Source of the DNA: Pseudomonadota bacterium
Lineage (GTDB): Bacteria > Pseudomonadota > Gammaproteobacteria > Burkholderiales > Methylophilaceae
Direction of reading: 5' to 3'
NCBI GenBank assembly: GCA_029549705.1
Contig: JAKPIR010000197.1
Location: 1-9,121 of the forward strand
DNA: 9,121 bases
The position numbers and the translations under genes are program-made. Shown here in pieces: positions 1-6,260 of the stretch. The first letter of the stretch is position 1, and each line of letters begins with the position of its first letter. The notes below the pieces were generated by a model. That model was given only the letters and a program-made list of their open reading frames with translations, was not told the origin of the DNA and made no database searches.

Positions 1-211
1 CGGCAATGCGGGCAATGCCCAGTACATCGCCTTTTTTGGCATCACCCGACTGAATGGTTTGCAAGGTGCTAGGCTGCATTTGAATGATGCCGCTGGCCGA
101 GGCAATGCGGCGCGTCACCGCCTTATCACCCACATCAACCATGTGCGCCTGACCGCTAGCGTCAAAATGCGTGAGTGTTTGCTGTGGTGGGTTTAACTTT
201 GAATCGGGCAT
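1..211 (-). CDS. moaC: MoaC, cyclic pyranopterin monophosphate synthase (5' part only)
   Basis: MoaC works with MoaA in the first step of molybdenum cofactor synthesis in the cytoplasm, turning the MoaA product (3',8-cyclo-GTP) into cyclic pyranopterin monophosphate. Reading the minus strand from the ATG at 211-209 gives 70 residues before the window edge. They contain the family's opening LTHFDASGQAHMVDVGDKAV and later KKGDVLGIARIA, both typical of MoaC (whole protein about 160 residues, so over half is outside). The start is chosen because the 13 residues before LTHFD match the short variable lead of other MoaC proteins. No clear Shine-Dalgarno is visible upstream of it. It is divergent from the M48 protease gene, and that gene's best -10 box abuts this start codon. 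Identification is secure; the 3' part is unseen. Confidence 0.93.
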   Translation of the reverse strand, partial: MPDSKLNPPQQTLTHFDASGQAHMVDVGDKAVTRRIASASGIIQMQPSTLQTIQSGDAKKGDVLGIARIA

Positions 212-216
212 ATAAT
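211..216 (+). promoter_or_regulatory. Perfect -10 box (TATAAT) for the M48 protease gene
   Basis: TATAAT occurs on the plus strand about 50 nt before the ATG at 265. The best-spaced -35 position (188-193, TGGGTT, 17-nt spacer) is a poor match, so an activator may be needed or the call may be wrong. The first base of the box is also the last base of the moaC start codon on the other strand, so a polymerase here would cover moaC's translation start region. Confidence 0.45.
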
Positions 217-264
217 AGTCTCAATCTGTGCAACTTTTGGTTAGAAGTCATTATCATAGCAACA

Positions 265-1743
265 ATGAAATTAAAATTGATTGTAATTGCAACATTACTT
301 GTGGCAAATGGCTTGCCAGTCATGGCAGAGTCTTCTCTGACAGGTAATCCTTATTCAAAATCCACTCATTTTGATACCAGCCTGCCTGACCTAGGCGATG
401 TATCGCAAACCGTTTTCACTCCATTGGATGAGCAGCGCATTGGCGAGCAAATTATGCGCGAGGTTTCGGTGAGTGATGAAGTGGTGCAAGACGTGGAAGT
501 GATTGATTACCTCAATGCACTTGGCAACAAACTTGCCGCTGCCAGCACAGATAAACAGCAGAAATTCAATTTTTTTGTGGTCAATGATACCTCCATTAAC
601 GCGTTTGCTATGCCGGGTGGCGTCATAGGCGTGCATACAGGGTTATTTTTGGCGGCCAATAGTGAATCTGAGCTTGCCAGTGTATTGGGTCATGAGATTG
701 GCCATGTGACGCAACGCCATTTGGCGCGAATGGTGGCGTCTCAAAAAAATGATACCATTAAAAATATTGCGGGCTTTGCCTTGGCGTTGCTGGTGGCACG
801 GGCCAACCCGGAATTGGCAAGTGGCGCCATGACCACCGCCTCGGCCGTCGGGGTGCAAAATCAGTTAGATTACACGCGCGAGCACGAACGCGAAGCCGAT
901 CGTGTTGGTTTGCAAATCATCAGCAATGCAGGCTTTGATGTGCGCGGCATGCCAGCATTTTTTAAAACATTACAACATGGCTCACGTTTTTCAGAGGGTG
1001 GAGCGCCCAGTTTTTTACGCACACACCCGCTCACTGGTGAGCGTATTGCCGATGTGGCCAACCGCGTAGAGCAAATGCCTTACCGACAAGTGCCAGATAG
1101 CGCCGAGTTTCAATATGTAAAAGCAAAACTGCAAGCGCAAAATGGTGCGGTAGAAACCAATATTGCAGTATTTGAGCAAAATATCCGCGAGCGCCGCACG
1201 GCCAACGAGGCGGTCGAGCACTATGGCTTAGCCGTTGCTTATCTGCGCAAAAACTCCCTCACGCAGGCTGAAAAAGAAGTGGCTTGGCTTAAAAAGAATG
1301 CACCGCAAAATGCCATGATTGAAAATTTAAGTGCGCGCTTGCAGGTGGCAAAAAATAATGCACCACTTGCAGGTCAGCAATACGCAGCTGCATTGAAAAT
1401 ATATCCAGATAATCGTGCGCTGTTGTATGGCTACTCAGATCACTTTTTAGCACTCAAGCAAGCTGACAGTGCCATTCAACTCGTGAAAGAAAAACAAAGA
1501 CTGTACCCAAAAGACGCGCAGTTTTATGAAGTGCTTGCCAAAGCCTATAGCATTCAGAATAAAATGTTATTAAGCCATCAGGCGCAGGGTGAAGCATATT
1601 TCAGAAAATATGATTTAAAGCGCGCCATCGAGCAAATGGAGCTGGCGGTCCGTGCCAAGGATGGTGATTTTTACCAGCATTCCATTGTAGAGGCGCGCTT
1701 AAAAGAGCTACAGCGCATGCAGGGCGAAGATAAAAAAGGCTAA
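265..1743 (+). CDS. bepA: Periplasmic M48 metalloprotease with C-terminal TPR region (BepA/YfgC type)
   Basis: BepA-type proteins are periplasmic zinc proteases and chaperones that help assemble or remove outer-membrane proteins such as LptD at the BAM complex (known for E. coli). Using the ATG at 265 the protein has 492 residues, close to E. coli BepA (487). An in-frame ATG at 175 would add 30 residues before the signal peptide and would start inside moaC, so 265 is preferred although its Shine-Dalgarno is weak. Residues 1-20 form a Sec signal peptide (MKLKLIVIATLLVANGLPVMA, probable cleavage after VMA). The zinc motif HEIGH places ligands at His143 and His147 with catalytic Glu144. The third ligand is Glu208 in EREAD. 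His254 in LRTHP corresponds to the His that regulates E. coli BepA. From about 270 to the end the protein is helical and TPR-like. It is followed by 200 nt without a gene. The peptidase family is certain; equivalence to BepA rather than another M48-TPR protein is likely. Confidence 0.88.
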   Translation: MKLKLIVIATLLVANGLPVMAESSLTGNPYSKSTHFDTSLPDLGDVSQTVFTPLDEQRIGEQIMREVSVSDEVVQDVEVIDYLNALGNKLAAASTDKQQKFNFFVVNDTSINAFAMPGGVIGVHTGLFLAANSESELASVLGHEIGHVTQRHLARMVASQKNDTIKNIAGFALALLVARANPELASGAMTTASAVGVQNQLDYTREHEREADRVGLQIISNAGFDVRGMPAFFKTLQHGSRFSEGGAPSFLRTHPLTGERIADVANRVEQMPYRQVPDSAEFQYVKAKLQAQNGAVETNIAVFEQNIRERRTANEAVEHYGLAVAYLRKNSLTQAEKEVAWLKKNAPQNAMIENLSARLQVAKNNAPLAGQQYAAALKIYPDNRALLYGYSDHFLALKQADSAIQLVKEKQRLYPKDAQFYEVLAKAYSIQNKMLLSHQAQGEAYFRKYDLKRAIEQMELAVRAKDGDFYQHSIVEARLKELQRMQGEDKKG

Positions 1744-1845
1744 AAAAGTGATTGAAAACACAAGTAGCGTAATCGCACTGCGAGTAATCTTTTTTGATAA
1801 ATAAATTTAATCATTTCAATTAAAATGATATATTGGATTTATGTT

Positions 1846-1886
1846 AATTTAGTATTTAGAATGTGCAACTTCAATTTAGTATTCAG
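1846..1886 (+). repeat. Imperfect 14-bp direct repeat upstream of ahpC
   Basis: AATTTAGTATTTAG at 1846-1859 recurs as AATTTAGTATTCAG at 1873-1886, with one mismatch and 27 bp from start to start. It lies in the AT-rich 200-bp gap 1744-1943, about 60-100 bp before the ahpC start, where a regulator or alternative promoters would sit. A weak promoter candidate overlaps the first copy: TTGGAT at 1833-1838, then TAGAAT at 1857-1862 with an 18-nt spacer. No convincing four-part OxyR site was found. The remainder of the gap (1744-1830) shows only a short dyad at 1773-1783 and AT-rich sequence, without a clear terminator for the protease gene. Confidence 0.4.
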
Positions 1887-1943
1887 TTTTAAGCAGTCGT
1901 TTAACTATTTTTAACACCACTTTTTTATAAAAGGAAAAACACA

Positions 1944-2507
1944 ATGTCATTGATTAATACAGAAGTTCAACCATTTAGAGCGCAGGCTTTTCATAACGGT
2001 AAATTTGTTGAAGTAACTGATGCAGCGTTTAAAGGCAAATGGTCAGTGGTGATTTTTATGCCAGCTGCATTTACCTTTAATTGCCCAACAGAAGTTGAGG
2101 ATGCGGCAGATCATTATGCAGAATTTCAAAAAGCAGGCGCTGAAGTATATATTGTCACAACCGACACGCACTTCTCACATAAAGTTTGGCACGAAACTTC
2201 ACCGGCTGTAGGTAAAGCAAAATTCCCACTCGTTGGCGACCCAACCCATCAACTGACACGTGCCTTTGATGTGCATATTGATGAAGAAGGTCTAGCGCTA
2301 CGCGGCACCTTTGTGATTAACCCAGAAGGCGTGATTAAAACAGTTGAAATCCACAGCAATGAAATTGCCCGTGATGTCAAAGAAACATTACGCAAATTAA
2401 AAGCTGCGCAATTTACAGCAAGCCACCCAGGGCAAGTTTGCCCAGCAAAATGGCAAGAAGGCGCTAAAACAATTACCCCTTCTCTTGATTTAGTCGGCAA
2501 AATTTAA
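1944..2507 (+). CDS. ahpC: AhpC, alkyl hydroperoxide reductase peroxidase subunit (2-Cys peroxiredoxin)
   Basis: AhpC reduces hydrogen peroxide, organic peroxides and peroxynitrite in the cytoplasm and is re-reduced by AhpF, encoded next. The protein is 187 residues, the same length as E. coli AhpC, and opens MSLINTEVQPF and ends in SLDLVGKI like it. Peroxidatic Cys47 lies in FTFNCPTE, with Thr44 before it. Resolving Cys166 lies in GQVCPAKW, and Arg120 is the active-site arginine. Relative to E. coli, the loop before Cys47 reads MPAAFTFN rather than YPADFTFV, a subtype difference outside the essential residues. The start is supported by AAGGA at 1931-1935, 8 nt upstream. A strong hairpin terminator follows at 2586, before ahpF. 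Identification is essentially certain. Confidence 0.97.
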   Translation: MSLINTEVQPFRAQAFHNGKFVEVTDAAFKGKWSVVIFMPAAFTFNCPTEVEDAADHYAEFQKAGAEVYIVTTDTHFSHKVWHETSPAVGKAKFPLVGDPTHQLTRAFDVHIDEEGLALRGTFVINPEGVIKTVEIHSNEIARDVKETLRKLKAAQFTASHPGQVCPAKWQEGAKTITPSLDLVGKI

Positions 2508-2523
2508 GGTTTTAAGTTTTATT

Positions 2524-2538
2524 TTTGCCTTAGGCAAA
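2524..2538. repeat. Short inverted repeat just after ahpC
   Basis: TTTGCC-TTA-GGCAAA forms a 6-bp stem with a 3-nt loop, starting 17 nt after the ahpC stop codon. There is no T-run after it, so it is not a terminator by itself. It may protect the 3' end of the ahpC message, or be chance. Confidence 0.35.
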
Positions 2539-2585
2539 GAAAATTAGCGCGGCCGAGCAAACATCTTGTCGCGCAGTTAAATAAC

Positions 2586-2620
2586 AAAGGCATTATTCAA
2601 AAGATAATGCCTTTTATTTT
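2586..2620 (+). terminator. Intrinsic terminator between ahpC and ahpF
   Basis: AAAGGCATTAT at 2586-2596 pairs perfectly with ATAATGCCTTT at 2604-2614 across a 7-nt loop, followed by TTTTATTTT at 2612-2620. This is a standard rho-independent terminator, 79 nt after ahpC and 66 nt before the ahpF start. It should end most ahpC transcripts and make ahpF depend on read-through or on its own promoter. Confidence 0.8.
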
Positions 2621-2630
2621 CAATAAAGTA

Positions 2631-2647
2631 GGGCTAAATTTTAGCCC
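2631..2647. repeat. GGGCTAAA palindrome upstream of ahpF
   Basis: GGGCTAAA (2631-2638) and TTTAGCCC (2640-2647) are perfect inverted arms around one base. It lies 32 nt before the chosen ahpF ATG and 5 nt before the rejected ATG at 2653. In RNA it could be a small stem with a 5-nt loop near the ribosome-binding region; in DNA it could be an operator. Its function is not known. Confidence 0.4.
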
Positions 2648-2679
2648 GCAAAATGACAAAAAAAGTAAAGAGAGCAATC

Positions 2680-4263
2680 ATGGCATTAGAAACTGGCATT
2701 AAAAACCAATTGCAAACCTATTTAGAAATGCTGCGCGAGCCTATCGTGCTGGCAGCTTCGCTGGACGATACACCGGCATCAAAAGAGATGCATACGCTAT
2801 TAGAAGAAATTGCAGGGATGTCTGACAAAATTACCCTTGTGATGGAAGACGATGCACGTAAACCCTCATTTGCGGTAAAGCGCGATGCGCGTCATAGTCA
2901 AGCGCAAAAAGCAATTGGTGTGCGTTTTGCGGGAATTCCGATGGGCCATGAATTTACCTCTTTAGTGCTGGCGTTATTACACGCCGGCGGCCACCCCATG
3001 AAGCTGGAAGCTGAAAAAATCGCGCAAATTGCCGCAATTGAAGGCACCTTCCATTTTGAAACTTATATTTCACTAAGCTGCCATAATTGCCCGGATGTGG
3101 TGCAGGCCATGAATATGATGGCTGTTATTAATCCTAACATTACCCACGTGATGATAGATGGTGCACTCTACCAAGATGAAGTAGCGGCCAAAGAAATCAT
3201 GTCGGTACCGACGACCTATCTAAATGGCGCGATTTTTGGCGCCGGACGCATGGAGCTCGATGAGATTCTGCTAAAAATTGATAGCGGCGCCGTTGCGCGC
3301 GAGGCCAAAAAGCTGGATGCTTTGGCCCCTTATGATGTGTTGGTGGTCGGTGGCGGCCCGGCGGGGGCATCGGCCTCCATTTATGCGGCACGTAAAGGTT
3401 TTCGCACGGGGATTGTTGCCGAGCGCTTTGGCGGACAAGTGATGGATACGCTCGCGATTGAAAACTTTATTTCTGTAAAAGAAACTGACGGACCAAAATT
3501 GGTGATGGCCCTTGAAGAACACGTAAAAAGTTATGACGTCGAAATTATGAATTTGCAACGTGTGGTAGCGATTACCGAGCCGGGTAAAGAAGGCAACAAA
3601 AATAAGGACTTGATTGAACTGAAGCTGGAAAGTGGCGCAACGCTTAAAAGTAAAACCGTGATTTTAGCCACCGGCGCACGCTGGCGCGAACTTAATGTCC
3701 CAGGTGAAAAAGAATACCGTGGCAAAGGCGTGGCTTACTGTCCGCACTGTGATGGGCCGCTATTCAAAGGCAAACCCGTGGCGGTAGTGGGTGGTGGCAA
3801 CTCCGGGGTTGAGGCTGCCATCGATTTGGCCAATTTTGTCGGGCATGTGACGCTCTTACAATTTGATACCGAACTGAAAGCGGATGCCGTTTTGCAGAAA
3901 AAACTGCGCACGCTCAATAATGTCACCATTGTGACAAGCGCACAAACCACGGAAATTACCGGTGACGGCCACAAGATGGACGGCCTGACTTACACCGATC
4001 GCGTGACGGGTGAGTCAAAACATTTAGCCTTAGATGGTGTGTTTGTACAAATTGGTTTAATTCCGAATACCGATTGGCTAAAAGGCGCGATAAAACTCAG
4101 TAAATTTAACGAGATAGAAATCAACGGCCATAACGCCACCTCGCTGCCTGGCGTATTTGCTGCGGGAGACGTAACCACAACACCCTACAAGCAAATTATT
4201 ATTGCCATGGGCGAGGGCGCAAAAGCGGCACTTGGCGCATTTGATTACATGATACGAAGTTAA
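2680..4263 (+). CDS. ahpF: AhpF, NADH-dependent flavin reductase of AhpC
   Basis: AhpF passes electrons from NADH through FAD and two cysteine pairs to oxidised AhpC. From the ATG at 2680 it has 527 residues (E. coli 521). Residues 1-200 are the tandem thioredoxin-like N-terminal domain with the CHNC pair Cys134/Cys137. After about 215 comes the thioredoxin-reductase-like part: the FAD-binding GGGPAGA at 224-230, the redox pair Cys354/Cys357 in YCPHC, the NAD-binding GGGNSG at 371-376, and the second FAD motif GVFAAGD at 491-497. The ATG at 2680 is preferred to the in-frame ATG at 2653 because GAGAG lies just upstream and MALETGIKNQLQTYL aligns with the E. coli start. The 9 residues added by 2653 (MTKKVKRAI) are unlike the family. 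It forms one functional system with ahpC despite the terminator between them, and is convergent with the DUF2892 gene. Confidence 0.97.
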   Translation: MALETGIKNQLQTYLEMLREPIVLAASLDDTPASKEMHTLLEEIAGMSDKITLVMEDDARKPSFAVKRDARHSQAQKAIGVRFAGIPMGHEFTSLVLALLHAGGHPMKLEAEKIAQIAAIEGTFHFETYISLSCHNCPDVVQAMNMMAVINPNITHVMIDGALYQDEVAAKEIMSVPTTYLNGAIFGAGRMELDEILLKIDSGAVAREAKKLDALAPYDVLVVGGGPAGASASIYAARKGFRTGIVAERFGGQVMDTLAIENFISVKETDGPKLVMALEEHVKSYDVEIMNLQRVVAITEPGKEGNKNKDLIELKLESGATLKSKTVILATGARWRELNVPGEKEYRGKGVAYCPHCDGPLFKGKPVAVVGGGNSGVEAAIDLANFVGHVTLLQFDTELKADAVLQKKLRTLNNVTIVTSAQTTEITGDGHKMDGLTYTDRVTGESKHLALDGVFVQIGLIPNTDWLKGAIKLSKFNEIEINGHNATSLPGVFAAGDVTTTPYKQIIIAMGEGAKAALGAFDYMIRS

Positions 4264-4280
4264 TTGATATTGAATGCAGA

Positions 4281-4313
4281 ATTGCATGCGGTGCGCTGTG
4301 CACCGCCTGCAAT
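4281..4313. terminator. Large hairpin between convergent ahpF and DUF2892 genes
   Basis: ATTGCA at 4281-4286 pairs with TGCAAT at 4308-4313. After one T-C mismatch, GCGGTGC (4288-4294) pairs with GCACCGC (4300-4306) around a 5-nt loop, giving 14 of 15 base pairs. It lies 17 nt after the ahpF stop and 4 nt after the end of the facing gene, where a shared bidirectional terminator would be expected. Neither side has a good T-run, so it may instead stop transcripts with Rho or stabilise both 3' ends. Confidence 0.55.
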
Positions 4314-4317
4314 GGTA

Positions 4318-4506
4318 TTACTTTACTTTACAAGTATTAATACCCAGCAACGCATACAGCCCGCAGAAATTAAATAAACCTGTAGCCAGCGGCACCACAC
4401 CAATCCAAGCCCAAACAGGGCCATTGGCCAATAGCACCCAGGCAATGAGTGCAGCACCAATGACAATCCGTAAAATTTTGTCGATTCCACCCACATTTGC
4501 TTTCAT
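4318..4506 (-). CDS. Small two-helix membrane protein, DUF2892 (YgaP transmembrane-domain type)
   Basis: The product is a 62-residue protein whose opening MKANVGGIDKILRIVIG is typical of the DUF2892 family, the membrane half of E. coli YgaP, found alone in many proteobacteria. Two hydrophobic helices are visible, at about 11-30 and 32-54, separated by a short PVWAW turn, so it should be an inner-membrane protein. No rhodanese domain is attached. The family's cellular role is not established. The start is strongly supported by AAAGGAG at 4519-4513 on the minus strand, 6 nt before the ATG. The gene appears single: it converges on ahpF and is separated from the upstream minus-strand gene by 260 nt with a terminator. 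The one Cys in the first part of the tail (FNFCGLY) and a second in INTCKVK are seen; their role is unknown. Confidence 0.85.
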   Translation of the reverse strand: MKANVGGIDKILRIVIGAALIAWVLLANGPVWAWIGVVPLATGLFNFCGLYALLGINTCKVK

Positions 4507-4578
4507 GATGTTCTCCTTTAAAAGAAATAAATAGCAAGGTTTGCATACGTGAAAAATCCTCCCAGAACTGCGAAGAAC

Positions 4579-4610
4579 AGTATAGCGCTTCGATGCGTGC
4601 TTAAGTGCAA
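4579..4610 (-). promoter_or_regulatory. Possible promoter for the DUF2892 gene
   Basis: On the minus strand TTGCAC (4610-4605) is followed 20 nt later by TATACT (4584-4579), about 73 nt before the ATG. The -10 is good but the spacer is longer than normal, so the true -35 may be weaker and closer (CACTTA at 17 nt). The rest of the 4507-4666 gap shows no other signal I can support. Confidence 0.3.
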
Positions 4611-4666
4611 TAGTTCACGGTAATTTGCTGGTAAAACGTTTTAGACAAGCCCAAAAAATCATCGAG

Positions 4667-4714
4667 AAAAAAATAATGCTCTGCGAGCCTTGTAAATAAA
4701 GGCTTGCAGAGCAT
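4667..4714 (-). terminator. Strong intrinsic terminator for the flavoprotein-PLD unit
   Basis: Arms 4676-4691 and 4699-4714 pair over 16 positions with one G-T wobble, around a 7-nt loop. Read on the minus strand the hairpin is followed by a run of seven T (the A-run at 4667-4673). It lies about 50 nt after the PLD gene stop codon. On the plus strand it is followed only by A residues, so it works in the minus direction. Confidence 0.85.
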
Positions 4715-4741
4715 CAAAAAAGGTTGAGTGGAAAACAATGC

Positions 4742-4770
4742 TTAATTTGCTTAAATTTTAAGCAAATTAA
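4742..4770. repeat. AT-rich 29-bp perfect palindrome overlapping the PLD stop codon
   Basis: TTAATTTGCTTAAA (4742-4755) and TTTAAGCAAATTAA (4757-4770) are perfect inverted arms around a single T. The PLD gene's stop codon (4769-4767) lies inside the right arm. It precedes the stronger terminator at 4667-4714 on the minus strand. It may be a first 3' hairpin or a protein-binding palindrome. Confidence 0.5.
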
Positions 4771-6257
4771 AGCAATGGTTTGATGGGCGTTAACTGGTAA
4801 AAAATCACACGTTTTCGTTTGGCGGATGATGCAAATTGATCCGGTTTGTCTTCGGCGGCATTCCAACTATTTTCTGGGTGCATATCGGTTTCAATCGCAT
4901 TTTGCACAAGGCTCGCAAGTGCCGTATCGCGCACAATCACACCTACTTCGGTGTTGAGGTTTTGCGAGCGCGGGTCAAAATTAAAGGTGCCGATATAAAC
5001 TGTTTCACCATCCACCACCATCGTTTTTGCGTGGATGGCAAATACCGGCGGCTTTTCATTGGCAGCTAACGCCTCGCGTAAAAGATGCTGTTTAACTTGC
5101 GGGTCTGGTTTGTATTCAAAAATTTCAACGCCCATTTTGGTGAGGACGTCGCGCTGATTTCGGTAACCGCTAAACGCCTGAATGTTGTCTGTTGAGGCAA
5201 GTGAGTTGGTATTGATGCGCACTTTTACGCCACGCTGAATGGCCTTTTTGAAGAGTTTTTTAGCAGCGTCTGACATGACCAAATAAGGCGATTGAATCAC
5301 AATTTGTTGCTGTGCATTTTCAACGAGTTGTGCGAGTTTTTCAGTTGTTTTGCCACCACCACCCAACAGGAATTTTTGTTTATTTTTACCCGGCGTGTCG
5401 CTGATAAACTCAATATTCGTCCAGACAATTTGTTCAGCGAGTTTTAAAAAAGCTTGGGGTGTTTCTAAAATGGCCTTGCGGTTCTCAGGTGAAAAGTTTT
5501 CTGGGTTTTCAGCGTAGGCATGTAAGTTTGCGTAAATTTTTTGGATTTCTGCATCTTTCACAGACACGTGCTTTTGAATAATACCTAAGCCGTCGTAAAG
5601 TTCTTCAACCGGTGCGCTCAACGGACTTGCCCAAAACTGGTTAAAGCTTTCTTCCATGTTTTGCACAACTGCGCCCAGCAAAAGTGCATCGCGGTCTCTA
5701 AAGTTATATTGTTGATTGTAATCAAAGTATTCGGCCGCCATGTTGCGCCCGCCGGTAATGGCGAGTTTGCCATCGACAATAAAGGTTTTGTCGTGCATGC
5801 GCTGGTTAAACCCGCGAAAATTAACTGCCATGTTCAGCAATCGTTTGTGAAAAGGCGTGCCAACAGAATGCTGCGGGTTGTAGATGCGAATCTCAATATT
5901 CGGATGCTTGGCGAGGGCGAGTAATGATTTATCTGGTGCATCTACCAATAAATCATCCACAATCACACGTACTTGCACGCCTCTTTCAGCGGCGCGTAAT
6001 AGCGCTTCAGATGCCAAAATGCCGATATTGTCCGTGCTCCAAATAAAATACTGCACTTCAATGGTTTTTTGCGCGTGGTCTGCCAGCCAGGCGCGCGCGA
6101 GTAATGCTTCTTCGCCTTTATCCAACACATAAATGCCACTTTTATTGGGGTGTGCTTCTAACTGCGCATCAATAAGTTGCTGTGCGGGTGTGGCATGTGC
6201 GATTGAGGCGTAAGAAGTTATCAGCAATAACCCTAGCCAGATGGTGCGAAACAACAT
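4767..6257 (-). CDS. Exported phospholipase D / cardiolipin synthase-like protein (ClsC-like)
   Basis: The protein has 496 residues with two PLD catalytic motifs. The first is HDKTFIVD with His155, Lys157 and Asp162, followed by TGGRN. The second is HAKTMVVD with His409, Lys411 and Asp416, followed by YIGTFNFDPRS. Spacing, the MHDK and NLNTE blocks and overall length match the ClsC/YmdC branch, which in E. coli makes cardiolipin from phosphatidylethanolamine and phosphatidylglycerol. Unlike E. coli ClsC, residues 1-22 look like a cleavable Sec signal peptide (hydrophobic core then IAHA, no lipobox Cys), so the enzyme is predicted to act in the periplasm or be membrane-tethered. The ATG is supported by AAAGGA overlapping the end of the upstream flavoprotein gene, 3 nt away, so the two genes are likely translationally coupled. 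A nuclease or plain phospholipase activity cannot be excluded from sequence. The terminator at 4667-4714 ends the unit. Confidence 0.87.
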   Translation of the reverse strand: MLFRTIWLGLLLITSYASIAHATPAQQLIDAQLEAHPNKSGIYVLDKGEEALLARAWLADHAQKTIEVQYFIWSTDNIGILASEALLRAAERGVQVRVIVDDLLVDAPDKSLLALAKHPNIEIRIYNPQHSVGTPFHKRLLNMAVNFRGFNQRMHDKTFIVDGKLAITGGRNMAAEYFDYNQQYNFRDRDALLLGAVVQNMEESFNQFWASPLSAPVEELYDGLGIIQKHVSVKDAEIQKIYANLHAYAENPENFSPENRKAILETPQAFLKLAEQIVWTNIEFISDTPGKNKQKFLLGGGGKTTEKLAQLVENAQQQIVIQSPYLVMSDAAKKLFKKAIQRGVKVRINTNSLASTDNIQAFSGYRNQRDVLTKMGVEIFEYKPDPQVKQHLLREALAANEKPPVFAIHAKTMVVDGETVYIGTFNFDPRSQNLNTEVGVIVRDTALASLVQNAIETDMHPENSWNAAEDKPDQFASSAKRKRVIFYQLTPIKPLL

Positions 6258-6260
6258 GAT

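Noticed and set aside
175..264. Upstream in-frame ATG giving a 522-residue form of the M48 protease
   Set aside because: It would start inside moaC and before the -10 box, and put 30 residues ahead of a clear signal peptide; the ATG at 265 fits the family length.
1773..1794. Terminator for the M48 protease gene (TCGCA-C-TGCGA then T-run)
   Set aside because: The dyad has almost no loop and is separated from the T-run by GTAATC, so it would form only a very short stem.
1744..1943. OxyR binding site upstream of ahpC
   Set aside because: No ATAG-N7-CTAT pattern with the right spacing could be found.
2653..2679. Upstream ATG extending AhpF by 9 residues (MTKKVKRAI)
   Set aside because: No ribosome site precedes it and the added residues do not match AhpF, while MALETGIKNQ at 2680 aligns with the known N-terminus.
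4274..4534. 86-residue plus-strand open frame
   Set aside because: It is antisense to the DUF2892 gene, which has a strong ribosome site, membrane helices and family similarity.
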